Assembly: GCA_965367295.1 (NCBI GenBank)
Contig: CBDUHN010000011.1
Location: forward strand, 5,989-69,988
Length of the DNA: 64,000 nt
Origin: JAIVHA01 sp965367295
GTDB lineage: Bacteria; Pseudomonadota; Gammaproteobacteria; DSM-19610
Direction of reading: 5' to 3'
The position numbers and the translations under genes are program-made. This document shows positions 18,439-26,336 of this stretch, one piece after another. Below the pieces are notes generated by a model. It was not told the origin of the DNA, did not search any database, and saw only the letters and a program-made list of their open reading frames with translations. Each line of letters opens with the position of its first letter. The stretch's first letter is position 1.

Positions 18439-19614
18439 CTACAGCCCGATACGGTGTGCGCGGTCGGTGAAAAAGATACCGCTTGGCTTGATGGCGGGCA
18501 GGGTTTTCAAGAGTGTAAAGGTTGCGGTGTCATACAGATTCAGCCGGTCTTCATCGCGCACCGAGATCCACACCTGCTCACCGCGGGGAGTGAACTCCAT
18601 GTGGAGTACCGCCTTGCCTGGCGTCAGGGTATGCACGATCGACAGTGTATCCACGTCGATCACCTGCACCGTGTCGTTGAGCGGGTGGGCGAAGTTCACC
18701 CAGATCTGCCGACCATCGGGGCGCGCCATCACGAACACCGGCTGGCCATGGGTGGGGATGCGCTTCACCAGCTGCCAGTCTACCCGGTCGATCACCAGCA
18801 CCTCGTGATGGCCCACCGCCGGCACAAAGGCATAGTCCTCCGTTATGGTCCAGCCTTCCAGGTGCGGCATCTTGTACACCGGCAGTTTCTGTTCGCCCTT
18901 GCCGTATTCGGCCAGTACCCGTTGCACACCTCGCTCCGGGTGCCAGAGGTCCAGCTTCGCCAGCCCATCCTCACCGAACAGGCCAGCCAGGTAATAACGG
19001 CCATCGGGAGAGATCAGCGCATCGTAGGGCTGACGCCCGATGTCATGAAATTTCTGTACCTGCGGCATGGCAGGATCGGCAAGATCGGCAATCCAGATTT
19101 CGCCAGCATCAAACAGGCTGAACACGAACCGTTGACCAGGGGCGTCCACCAGCCCGACCACCTTGGACTGCTCGCCGGCCGCGCCGTAGATAGCGGGGAT
19201 ATCCGCCACCAGCGCCAAACTGTCGGCATCAAAAATTCGCACCCCGCCGGGTTCATAGTTGGACACGGCAATCAGCCGGCCATCCTGCGAGATGGCGCCG
19301 CCAATACTGTTGCCCGACTGCATCACCCGTTTCACGATGCGATTGCGCAGCAGGTCCACCTTGGTGAGTCCGCCATCGCGCCCGAACACATAGCCATAGC
19401 GACCATCACGGGAGAACACCACGGAGGCATGGGACAGGTCACCCAGGCCCTCGATCTGCGCCAGACGGGTCCGCTGGGTAGTATCCACCACCAGCACGCT
19501 GCCCGTGGCCCGTTCGATCACCAGACCCAGATCACCGGTGCCGCGCAGCGTGCTGCAACCGGACAGCATCCACAGGGCCGTGAGCAACATCAGAACCCCC
19601 AGGCGGGTGAACAT
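18439..19614 (-). CDS. nirF: NirF, heme d1 biosynthesis protein (lipoprotein-type)
   Basis: A 391-residue d1-type beta-propeller protein (GDLGLVIERATGSVLVVDTTQ, SRDGRYGYVFGRDGGLTKVDLL). NirF acts late in heme d1 synthesis and interacts with NirS and NirN. ATG 19614 gives a clear lipoprotein signal (LGVLMLLTALWMLSGCS, lipobox LSGC), so it is predicted to be anchored in the periplasm, as in Paracoccus. An ATG at 19686, overlapping the nirC stop, would add 24 hydrophilic residues before the signal and is less likely. No heme c motif is present, unlike NirN and NirS. Confidence 0.92.
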   Translation of the reverse strand: MFTRLGVLMLLTALWMLSGCSTLRGTGDLGLVIERATGSVLVVDTTQRTRLAQIEGLGDLSHASVVFSRDGRYGYVFGRDGGLTKVDLLRNRIVKRVMQSGNSIGGAISQDGRLIAVSNYEPGGVRIFDADSLALVADIPAIYGAAGEQSKVVGLVDAPGQRFVFSLFDAGEIWIADLADPAMPQVQKFHDIGRQPYDALISPDGRYYLAGLFGEDGLAKLDLWHPERGVQRVLAEYGKGEQKLPVYKMPHLEGWTITEDYAFVPAVGHHEVLVIDRVDWQLVKRIPTHGQPVFVMARPDGRQIWVNFAHPLNDTVQVIDVDTLSIVHTLTPGKAVLHMEFTPRGEQVWISVRDEDRLNLYDTATFTLLKTLPAIKPSGIFFTDRAHRIGL

Positions 19615-19678
19615 GGCGTTGCACGAAGCATCCCCTCTCTCCCTGCGGAAGAGGACCGTGGTGTGGGTATTCTCTCTC

Positions 19679-20008
19679 TCAATCATCGCCCATACCCTCC
19701 CGCAGTTGCTGCACCAGCCAGGCCGCCTCTTCCTCCGTCAGCATCGGTTGCCAGGGTGGCATAGCGGTACCGGCCCGGCCGAGCAGCACGGTGTTGATGA
19801 GCATCGCGTCGGGTTTGCCCTGGAGATTAGCCGGCAACAGTGCAGGCCCCAGTCCACCCTTCATGGTCATGCCATGGCAGGAGCCACAATCCTGTCGCAG
19901 CAGGTTGTGCAATTCACTCTGACGTGCAGCGCTCAATTCCGCCGTGGCCAGCGCGGGCAGGCCGAGCACCAATAGCGCCGCCAGACTAGCCTTCCGCCAT
20001 CTGCGCAT
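19679..20008 (-). CDS. nirC: NirC-like small periplasmic cytochrome c
   Basis: A 109-residue monoheme cytochrome with signal peptide (KASLAALLVLGLPALATA), one CGSCH heme motif and a methionine-containing segment (GTAMPPWQPMLTEEEAAWLV) as probable axial ligand. Size and place between nirE and nirF fit NirC, a proposed electron donor or heme d1 maturation partner of NirS. The start lies within the last 25 bases of nirE; two adjacent ATGs (20011 and 20008) are possible. Confidence 0.82.
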   Translation of the reverse strand: MRRWRKASLAALLVLGLPALATAELSAARQSELHNLLRQDCGSCHGMTMKGGLGPALLPANLQGKPDAMLINTVLLGRAGTAMPPWQPMLTEEEAAWLVQQLREGMGDD

Positions 20009-20783
20009 CATGCTGCAGCGCCTCCGCAGAGTACTGGGGCACAAACCAGTCCAGCTGTTCGGCGAAACGTACGACCTCACCGATGATCACCAGTGCCGGT
20101 GCCTGGATATCGTGTGCCTGCTGCGCTTCGAGTAATGTACCCACAGTGGTCAACACCCGACGTTGCTGCGGTGTGGTACCGTTTTCGACAAAGGCCGCCG
20201 GGGTGTCCGCCGGCAGCCCTGCCGTCAATAGACCGGACTGGATCTGCGCCAGGTTGGCCAGCCCCATGTAGATCACCAGCGTGGTCTGTGGATCGGCCAG
20301 TCCCTGCCAGTCCAGTTCCAGAGGCTGGTCGGCGCGGCAGTGTCCGGTTACAAAGCGCACGCTGCGTGCCAGCCCACGATGACTGAGGGGAATCCCGGCA
20401 TAGGCACTGCATGCGGCCGCGGAAGTAATACCAGGCACCACCTCGAAGCGTACACCGTGGCGTGCGAGATACTGTGCCTCCTCACTGCCGCGCCCGAACA
20501 CGAAGGGATCACCACCCTTCAGGCGCACCACATTACGACCCTTGCGGGCCAGGCTGACGAGGAGTTCGTTGATCTCCGGCTGCGGCAGCGAATGATGACC
20601 GCTGGCCTTGCCCACATAGATGCGGCTGGTACCGGAGGGAATGAGATTCAGGATTTCGGGAGCGATCAGGCGGTCGTAGACGATGACATCCGCCTCCTGC
20701 AACAGTCGCTGTGCTTTCACCGTCAGCAGTTCCGGATCGCCTGGACCCGCGCCTACCAGAAACACACATGCCTGCTTGTTCAC
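19986..20783 (-). CDS. nirE: NirE, uroporphyrinogen-III C-methyltransferase (SUMT)
   Basis: A 265-residue SAM-dependent methyltransferase with the family motifs VFLVGAGPGDPELLTVKA, VVRLKGGDPFVFGRGSEEA and VVPGITSAAACSAYAGIPLSHR. It converts uroporphyrinogen III to precorrin-2, the entry to siroheme and heme d1. GTG 20783 is chosen because AGGGGG stands 5 bases upstream; the upstream ATG at 20849 would encode a Pro/Arg-rich stretch crossing a large palindrome. CobA/CysG-type enzymes look alike; the nir context decides the name. Confidence 0.9.
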   Translation of the reverse strand: MNKQACVFLVGAGPGDPELLTVKAQRLLQEADVIVYDRLIAPEILNLIPSGTSRIYVGKASGHHSLPQPEINELLVSLARKGRNVVRLKGGDPFVFGRGSEEAQYLARHGVRFEVVPGITSAAACSAYAGIPLSHRGLARSVRFVTGHCRADQPLELDWQGLADPQTTLVIYMGLANLAQIQSGLLTAGLPADTPAAFVENGTTPQQRRVLTTVGTLLEAQQAHDIQAPALVIIGEVVRFAEQLDWFVPQYSAEALQHDAQMAEG

Positions 20784-20811
20784 GGGACCCCCTGTTGTTG
20801 GTCTTGATGGG

Positions 20812-20839
20812 GGACCGGGCGGGCGCGCCCGCCCGGTCC
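20812..20839 (-). terminator. 28-bp perfect GC palindrome between nirS and nirE
   Basis: GGACCGGGCGGGCG / CGCCCGCCCGGTCC is a continuous 28-bp palindrome, 21 bases after the nirS stop and before the nirE ribosome binding site. It lacks a T-run. It most likely stabilises the nirS 3' end or partly terminates, giving more NirS than biosynthetic enzymes; this role is inference. Confidence 0.6.
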
Positions 20840-20859
20840 TGAACGGCACTCACGCCGGA

Positions 20860-22599
20860 TCAGTATACATCGTGCATCGTGTTATACACGTTGAACTTAC
20901 CCGTCGGCGTAACCAGACGCTTGTCCTTGATAACCGCTTTCAGCTTGCGGGTCTTGTCGTCCACCACAACGATGGCCGATTCTTCGGTCTTGCCATTCCA
21001 CACCGAGAACCAGACTTCGTCGCCGGCTTTGTTGAATTCCGGCTGCACAACACGCTTGGGTCCTTCACCCAGTTCCGCCATGCCGGCGATATCCAGCACC
21101 TCATAACCCTTATCCAGATTACGGATATCGTACACCGCGACCGACTGGCTGATCTTGGTGTCCGGATTCAATGCCGTATCGACATACAGGTTAGTGGACT
21201 TGGGATGGGTCTTGATGAACAGGGAACCGCCACCCTGGCCCTTGATGGACGCCACCATCTTCCAGGCATTCGCCTTGTGCTTTTCGGGATCGGTTCCGAT
21301 CAGCGCGATGGTTTCGTCACCCAGGTGACTGGTGGCCCACACCGGGCCGTACGTGGGATGCACGAAGTTGGCACCACGACCGGGATGCGGAATCTTGCCG
21401 ACTTCGACCAGGGCCTCGAGTTCACCTTCCTTCGAATCAACCACGGCGATCTTGTTGGACTGGTTGGCCGCACTCATGAAGTAGCGCCGAGTGCTGTCCC
21501 AGCCACCATCATGCAGGTAGCGAGCGGCATCGATCTCGGTGATCTTCATGTTATGCAGGTCTTCGTAGTTGACCATGAGGATCTTGCCGGTTTCCTTGAC
21601 GTTGATGATGAATTCCGGGTGTTCATGGGAGGCCACGATGGCCGCCACGCGCGGTTCCGGATGGTATTCCTGGGTATCCACGGTCATGCCGCGGGTGCCG
21701 ACGACCTTCTTCGGTTCCAGGGTGTCGCCTTCCATGATCACGAACTGTGGTGGCCAGTAGGTGCCGGCAATGGCGAGTTTGTCTTCCCAACCCTTGAACT
21801 TGGAGGTCTCAACGGAACGAGCCTCCATGCCGACCTTGATCTCGGCGACCGTCTGCGGGACACGCATCCACAGATCGATCAGGTTGATCTTGGCATCGCG
21901 GCCGATGACGTAGAGATAGCGTCCAGACGCCGACATACGCGAGATATGCACCGCATATCCGGTGTCGATGGTCATAAAGATCTTCTTGCTATCACCGTCG
22001 ATGAGCGCAATCTTGCCGGCGTCACGCAGCGTCACGGAAAACAGATTGTCCAGATCGAGCTTGTTCTCCTGTTTCTTGGGCCGTTGGTCCGGTGGGATCT
22101 GTACTTTCCAGGTCGCCTTCATGTCGTCGAGGCTGTACTCGGGGGGCTGTGGCGGTTCCTGTTGCAGGAAGCGCGCCATCAGGTCCACGTCTGCATCGGT
22201 GAGCACGCCAGATGAACCCCAGTTGGGCATGCCCGCCGGGGAACCGAAGCTTATGAACGCCTTCAGGTAGTCGGTGCCGCGCGCGAGGGTGATGTCGGGT
22301 GTCAGCGGCTTGCCGGTCGCACCCTTGCGCAGCACGCCGTGACAGCCGGCGCAGCGCTCAAAGTAGATCTGCTTGGCGCGGACAAATTCCTTGTCGCTGA
22401 TCGGCGGTGCCGCAGGGATACGGGTATCCTGCGTAGTGCCCGGATCGATAACGGTCGGCGCCCCCTTGTAGCGCATTTCCTCTTCCGGGGTGCCGGGATG
22501 CTCTCCGGATTTCGCCGCGGCAAACGTCGAGCCCGCAGCAATGGCCATGGCAACGGCGACTGTGATGCGGCTAACTGCACTTCGAGACTGATAACGCAT
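20860..22599 (-). CDS. nirS: Cytochrome cd1 nitrite reductase
   Basis: A 579-residue periplasmic enzyme reducing nitrite to NO. It has a signal peptide (VAVAMAIAAGSTFAAA), a cytochrome c domain with CAGCH at residues 83-87, and a d1 propeller with the two active-site histidine regions YLHDGGWD and GRGANFVHPTYGPVWATSH. ATG 22599 is preceded by CAGGAGATA; an upstream in-frame start at 22698 would give 33 residues lacking any signal and lie across the promoter. An FNR-type box is centred 82 bases upstream. First gene of an 11-gene nir operon. Confidence 0.97.
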   Translation of the reverse strand: MRYQSRSAVSRITVAVAMAIAAGSTFAAAKSGEHPGTPEEEMRYKGAPTVIDPGTTQDTRIPAAPPISDKEFVRAKQIYFERCAGCHGVLRKGATGKPLTPDITLARGTDYLKAFISFGSPAGMPNWGSSGVLTDADVDLMARFLQQEPPQPPEYSLDDMKATWKVQIPPDQRPKKQENKLDLDNLFSVTLRDAGKIALIDGDSKKIFMTIDTGYAVHISRMSASGRYLYVIGRDAKINLIDLWMRVPQTVAEIKVGMEARSVETSKFKGWEDKLAIAGTYWPPQFVIMEGDTLEPKKVVGTRGMTVDTQEYHPEPRVAAIVASHEHPEFIINVKETGKILMVNYEDLHNMKITEIDAARYLHDGGWDSTRRYFMSAANQSNKIAVVDSKEGELEALVEVGKIPHPGRGANFVHPTYGPVWATSHLGDETIALIGTDPEKHKANAWKMVASIKGQGGGSLFIKTHPKSTNLYVDTALNPDTKISQSVAVYDIRNLDKGYEVLDIAGMAELGEGPKRVVQPEFNKAGDEVWFSVWNGKTEESAIVVVDDKTRKLKAVIKDKRLVTPTGKFNVYNTMHDVY

Positions 22600-22674
22600 G
22601 GTGGTATCTCCTGTCCATCTGGTAAAAAGCCTTGAATCTGGCTTTATTTGTAGGCCTATCCCGCATGACCCGCC

Positions 22675-22688
22675 TTGATATGAGTCAA
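22675..22688 (-). promoter_or_regulatory. FNR/DNR-type box of nirS
   Basis: TTGATATGAGTCAA matches the TTGAT-N4-ATCAA consensus at 9 of 10 conserved bases. If class II (centre at -41.5), the start point would be near 22640 and TACAAA at 22652-22647 would be the -10. The 21 bases CCTTGAYATRAGTCAAACCCT are shared with the norC box. Confidence 0.85.
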
Positions 22689-22788
22689 ACCCTGACAACC
22701 ACGATTACATACTGCACCAGCAATAAAAAAACGGCAGTGCATCCGGCACCAACATACGAGCATTACCAGCCGATAACGCTCAGGCATG

Positions 22789-22808
22789 GTGGATGTATAT
22801 ACATCCAC
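22789..22808. promoter_or_regulatory. 20-bp perfect palindrome upstream of nirS
   Basis: GTGGATGTATATACATCCAC is a perfect dyad 190 bases upstream of the nirS start and about 110 bases upstream of the FNR-type box. No gene reads through it. It is a candidate operator for an unidentified regulator. Confidence 0.5.
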
Positions 22809-23166
22809 ACATCGTTACCGGATACATAAAGGAGAATATTCGCAAGACTCCTCCCAATCGAATGCGTGCAACGCGGGCCTTATTATCTGGAGAGGATTGA
22901 CTGGTGACACCACGATCACATATGTGACGACGGCTTCACCACTTTGGAAAACAGCCGCACCACCTGGCCGGTTCCAACCGTTATCCGCCAGGCCTGCGGC
23001 CTTACGAATCCGGATTCTTATACCCCCCCTCCTGGCGCATATTGATACCCTATCACACAGTAGACGCACTATGACACAGATCAAGAAAACCGTGCGCCAT
23101 GCCACGAGGGGGAAGGGGAATCACAACAGAATGGGAGAATGACTCCGGCCTGGGACCAGTAGCTTA

Positions 23167-23547
23167 TCAGGCCCAGGGAAACGCCTGTCTACTCAAGGCC
23201 ACGGCGACGATATAGCCGAACACCAGCAAGGCGGCGATCCAGGCGACGAGGCGAATCGTGCGGTTCCTGCCACGTTTCAGCGCCACCATACCCAACCCGA
23301 TGTATAGCAGCAGGGCAACCACCTTGGCCGTCAACCAGGACTGCTGGCCAGGGTACTGATGACTGAGGATCGCCATGCTGATGGCGCTGACCAGCAGGGT
23401 GGTATCAACCAGGTGCGGCAGCACCCGCACCCACAGTGCCTGCAGGCGGGGCGAATCCTGAGACATCCAGATGCCACGCAGCAAAAACAGGCTGATGCTG
23501 ACCGCGGCACTGGTCATGTGGATCTGTTTGATGACGAGATATTCCAT
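23167..23547 (-). CDS. SirB2 family membrane protein
   Basis: A 126-residue protein with four predicted helices (IKQIHMTSAAVSISLFLLRGIWM, VDTTLLVSAISMAILS, WLTAKVVALLLYIGLGMVAL, LVAWIAALLVFGYIVAVAL). The conserved N-terminal KxxH and the spacing fit the SirB2 family, whose biochemical role is unknown. Last gene of the nor transcript: its start follows the regulator's stop by 2 bases. SirB2 genes recur near denitrification and respiratory loci, suggesting a role in heme-copper or nitrosative stress physiology, but this is inference. Confidence 0.82.
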   Translation of the reverse strand: MEYLVIKQIHMTSAAVSISLFLLRGIWMSQDSPRLQALWVRVLPHLVDTTLLVSAISMAILSHQYPGQQSWLTAKVVALLLYIGLGMVALKRGRNRTIRLVAWIAALLVFGYIVAVALSRQAFPWA

Positions 23548-23549
23548 CG

Positions 23550-24281
23550 TCAGGAGTATACAACGGGTTCGGTCCCTTGCAGCCGTCGCGCGAGTCCGCG
23601 ATGATCAAGCAACTCCATGTTGCGGCCGCTGGTGGACAGCAGACCTTCATCCTGTAGCCGGTGCAGGGTACGTGAAACGGTTTCCACCGCTACGCCAAGA
23701 TAGTTGGCAATGTCCTTGCGCGACATCGGCAACCTCATCTCGAGGATGCGACCACCACCAGGCATCTCTGCGCGGGCCACATCGAGCAGGAAATGAATTA
23801 CCCGTTGTTCAGCACTCTGGGTACGCAGCATCACCGAGGCCCACTGAATACGCTGCAACTGACGGCTCATGGCGGTCACCAGGTCTGGGTGCAGGCGCAT
23901 GCCGGTGTCCGTTTCGACATTGAGCTGGCACAGGGTACTGGGTTCCAGTGCCAGTGCGGTGAAGGGGTAGCGACCACTGCCCATGGCGGCCATGCCCAGC
24001 ACATCACCGGGCAGGCGGAAATCCACCACCTGATCCTCGTGGCCATCCAGTACCGCGATATTCTTGAAGGCCCCGGAACGCAGCACATAAATGCCGTGAA
24101 AGGTATCACCGGCTTCGAACAGCGGCTGATTGCGCGCAATGGTGCGCTCTTCCACATGCAGCGCATCCTTCAGGCCGGAGCCCTCACCGCATACGGTGCG
24201 CATCGGGCAATTGGTCGTGTCCATTTCCTTTGCACCTCGTGGACCTGGCGCACACTTCGGCATTGCGGTTTTCTTGCTCAT
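23550..24281 (-). CDS. Crp/Fnr family regulator, FNR/DNR-like
   Basis: A 243-residue regulator with an N-terminal cysteine region (C10, C25, C31), a cNMP-like beta-barrel (QPLFEAGDTFHGIYVLRSG), C118 in the position of E. coli FNR Cys122 (LEPSTLCQLNVE), a dimer helix and a helix-turn-helix MSRKDIANYLGVAVETVSRTL whose ExxSR is the FNR recognition pattern for TTGAT. ATG 24281 follows AAGGAAT; a start at 24317 overlapping norD is possible. The cysteine spacing is unusual: the residue equivalent to FNR Cys20 is threonine. Its site in the nor operon and the FNR boxes of nirS and norC make it the likely activator of both. Confidence 0.9.
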   Translation of the reverse strand: MSKKTAMPKCAPGPRGAKEMDTTNCPMRTVCGEGSGLKDALHVEERTIARNQPLFEAGDTFHGIYVLRSGAFKNIAVLDGHEDQVVDFRLPGDVLGMAAMGSGRYPFTALALEPSTLCQLNVETDTGMRLHPDLVTAMSRQLQRIQWASVMLRTQSAEQRVIHFLLDVARAEMPGGGRILEMRLPMSRKDIANYLGVAVETVSRTLHRLQDEGLLSTSGRNMELLDHRGLARRLQGTEPVVYS

Positions 24282-24297
24282 ATTCCTTGGCCCCTCA

Positions 24298-26127
24298 TCA
24301 TCGGGAAAGCTGTGCATACAACATCGGCAGTTGCCTGGGCAGTTCCTCCGGCCTGCGGATCACTACAAAGCCATCACTGCCGAACAGCCAGGGCAGATAA
24401 TCACCGGCCCTGTCATCAATGGTTACGCAGAACGGGTGCAATCCCGCGCGACGGGCCTCCTGCAGGGCCACGCGCGTATCCTCTATGCCGTAGCGCCCCT
24501 CGTACTGATCCAGATCGTTGGGCTTGCCGTCGGTGAGGATCAGCAGCAGGCGGCGGCTGGCGGATTCCTCCTGCAGTTGTTCCGTTGCATAGCGGATGGC
24601 CGCACCCATACGGGTATAGAAACCGGGCTTGATGGCCGCGATGCGGCCGCGAATGACACTGGAATGCTGTTCACCGAAGTCCTTGAGACAATGCATGCGT
24701 ACATCGGCGCGCCGGCGCGAGGAGAAACCCCACAGGGCAAAACGATCGCCGGTGGCGGACAGGGCTTCGGCGAACAGGTACAGGCTGTCGCGAATCACAT
24801 CGATGACCCGGGCCTGGTTGTTGACCCAGGCATCGGTGGACAGGGACAGGTCCGCCAGCAGCAGGCAGGACAGATCCCGCTCGCGACCCTGCAGATCCCG
24901 GTACCAGTCCTGACGTGCCGGCACATAGCCCGCGGCGCGATCGGTGATATGCCGCAGCCAGGCATCCAGATCCAGTTCGCTGCCCTGTGGCTGGCCGCGC
25001 TCCCAGACCCGCGCCGGCATCAGGGCCTGGAACTGGCTGCGCAGGCGTTTCGCCATGCGCCGCAGGGATTCCGGCAGCTCGGTTGGCGGGGCATTGGCGG
25101 CGATCAATGGATGCACCAGGCAGGCATCCTGGATGAGCTGCTGACGCCGGTAATCCCATTCCGGCAGCCGATGCCCTTCACCCAGCGGCAGGTCATCACA
25201 ACTGGCGGCAGGCAGATCGAGATCGAAACGTACCCGGCTGGCGATGGACTGCCGGTCGCGGGCGACACTCATCACCTCCATGTCATTCGCCTCACGCACC
25301 GCTTCGTCCATGTCCTCATTGTCCTCGGTGCCACGATCCACCTTCACATACTCGGCCCAGCCGAAGATGGCTTCCATACGGATGGTCAGCAGGCCACGAT
25401 CACGCTGCGGCGCATCCACCCGTTCGGCCTGGCGACGACGCTGTTCGTCCGGGTCATGCAGTTCCCCTCCCTCATCGTGTTCACCGGTGCCGGCCTCGTC
25501 GGTGGCATCCGCCATCCCCGGCCGGGATGGCTGCAGCCACAGATGCACGGGGTAGTGATTGCGTTTTGCGGCCGGCAATGTCGTCACCGTGCCGGGTTGT
25601 TGCAGGGCAGCGCGAATGGCCTGTTCCTGAAGCGCTTCATCGGATCGCAGCTGCGCCGGATCGGGGCGCAGGACGAGATAATCCTGCAGCAGCCGGGCAT
25701 AGCGTGCCGCCATACCCGGGTATTGTTCGAGTACCGCCTGTGTCATCTGCTGGTTGGCTGTCAACCAGTCGGCATCATCGGGCTGCCCCTGGGCTGCCAG
25801 CGCCGCCAACCACAGGTACAGATCGCGGTTGCGTTGTGGATCGGCAAACAACTGGATCACCGGCGGCAGGGACAGCGCCTGTTCATCGCGGGAGGCCAGT
25901 TCCACCTCGACACCCGTTCCCGCCAGTCGCTGCAGCCAGCTACGGCGCGCGCCATGGGAGCGCGGATTGGCGGCCTCCACGCGCAGGCCACCATCACCGC
26001 CACAGGCACGAAACAGCACCCCGGTAGCACGCTGCACCGAGGCCAGCGTCACCGCCGCCTCGGGGTGACTGGTGCGCGCCATGCGCGTGACCAGTCGATG
26101 CCAGAGTTCGCCAACCTGTTCTTCCAT
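24298..26127 (-). CDS. norD: NorD, VWA-domain NO reductase activation protein
   Basis: A 609-residue soluble protein with a C-terminal von Willebrand A domain: MIDAS motif LLADLSLSTDAW, ISD-type TRMGAAIRYATEQL and the LLILTDGKPNDLDQYEG strand. The N-terminal two thirds is the NorD/CbbO-type helical region. NorD works with the MoxR-type ATPase NorQ to insert or activate the non-heme iron of NorCB. It lies downstream of the polyferredoxin gene with a 209-base gap holding family A repeats. Confidence 0.93.
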   Translation of the reverse strand: MEEQVGELWHRLVTRMARTSHPEAAVTLASVQRATGVLFRACGGDGGLRVEAANPRSHGARRSWLQRLAGTGVEVELASRDEQALSLPPVIQLFADPQRNRDLYLWLAALAAQGQPDDADWLTANQQMTQAVLEQYPGMAARYARLLQDYLVLRPDPAQLRSDEALQEQAIRAALQQPGTVTTLPAAKRNHYPVHLWLQPSRPGMADATDEAGTGEHDEGGELHDPDEQRRRQAERVDAPQRDRGLLTIRMEAIFGWAEYVKVDRGTEDNEDMDEAVREANDMEVMSVARDRQSIASRVRFDLDLPAASCDDLPLGEGHRLPEWDYRRQQLIQDACLVHPLIAANAPPTELPESLRRMAKRLRSQFQALMPARVWERGQPQGSELDLDAWLRHITDRAAGYVPARQDWYRDLQGRERDLSCLLLADLSLSTDAWVNNQARVIDVIRDSLYLFAEALSATGDRFALWGFSSRRRADVRMHCLKDFGEQHSSVIRGRIAAIKPGFYTRMGAAIRYATEQLQEESASRRLLLILTDGKPNDLDQYEGRYGIEDTRVALQEARRAGLHPFCVTIDDRAGDYLPWLFGSDGFVVIRRPEELPRQLPMLYAQLSR

Positions 26128-26163
26128 TTCGTCCTATGTCACCTCGTGCCGGGAATCAGTGAG

Positions 26164-26184
26164 CCCTCTCCCAATGGGAGAGGG
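26164..26184. repeat. Palindromic repeat, family A
   Basis: CCCTCTCCC-AAT-GGGAGAGGG, a 9-bp perfect inverted repeat between the polyferredoxin gene and norD. Confidence 0.65.
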
Positions 26185-26261
26185 GACGTACTTCTATAGC
26201 CAGAGAACAGACATGGCCTCCCTGCCCCCAACCGAAACAGCTACCACTGCTTGCGATCCAT

Positions 26262-26300
26262 CCCCCTCTCCCTCCGGGAGAGGGCCGGGGAGAGGGGGGG
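26262..26300. repeat. Palindromic repeat, family A (double copy)
   Basis: CCCCCTCTCCCTCC-GGGAGAGGG followed by CCGGGGAGAGGGGGG. A second copy of the family about 80 bases from the first, within the norD upstream gap. Confidence 0.65.
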
Positions 26301-26336
26301 GATACCCATAACTACAAAATGCATATGCCATCACCA

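Larger units (their letters stand above)
22600..23166. promoter_or_regulatory. nirS upstream regulatory region
   Basis: About 570 bases without a credible gene, between sirB2 and nirS. It contains an FNR-type box (22675-22688), a 20-bp perfect palindrome (22789-22808) and a 12-bp palindrome TCACATATGTGA (22916-22927). Short open frames here lack protein-like features. Confidence 0.6.

Noticed and set aside
17953..19764. Long plus-strand open frame across nirD-nirF
   Set aside because: Antisense shadow; the minus strand encodes recognisable NirD and NirF with coupled starts.
20683..22215. 510-codon plus-strand frame opposite nirS
   Set aside because: Shadow of nirS, whose heme motif and d1 histidines are unmistakable.
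22786..23142. 118-codon plus-strand frame upstream of nirS
   Set aside because: Begins inside the 20-bp palindrome, no ribosome binding site, no protein-like pattern.
24130..26199. 689-codon plus-strand frame opposite norD
   Set aside because: Shadow of norD and the regulator; composition unlike real proteins and no ribosome binding site.
26161..26302. Closely spaced G/C palindromes considered as a CRISPR array
   Set aside because: Only two unequal copies, no regular spacers and no cas genes; they fit a dispersed intergenic repeat.
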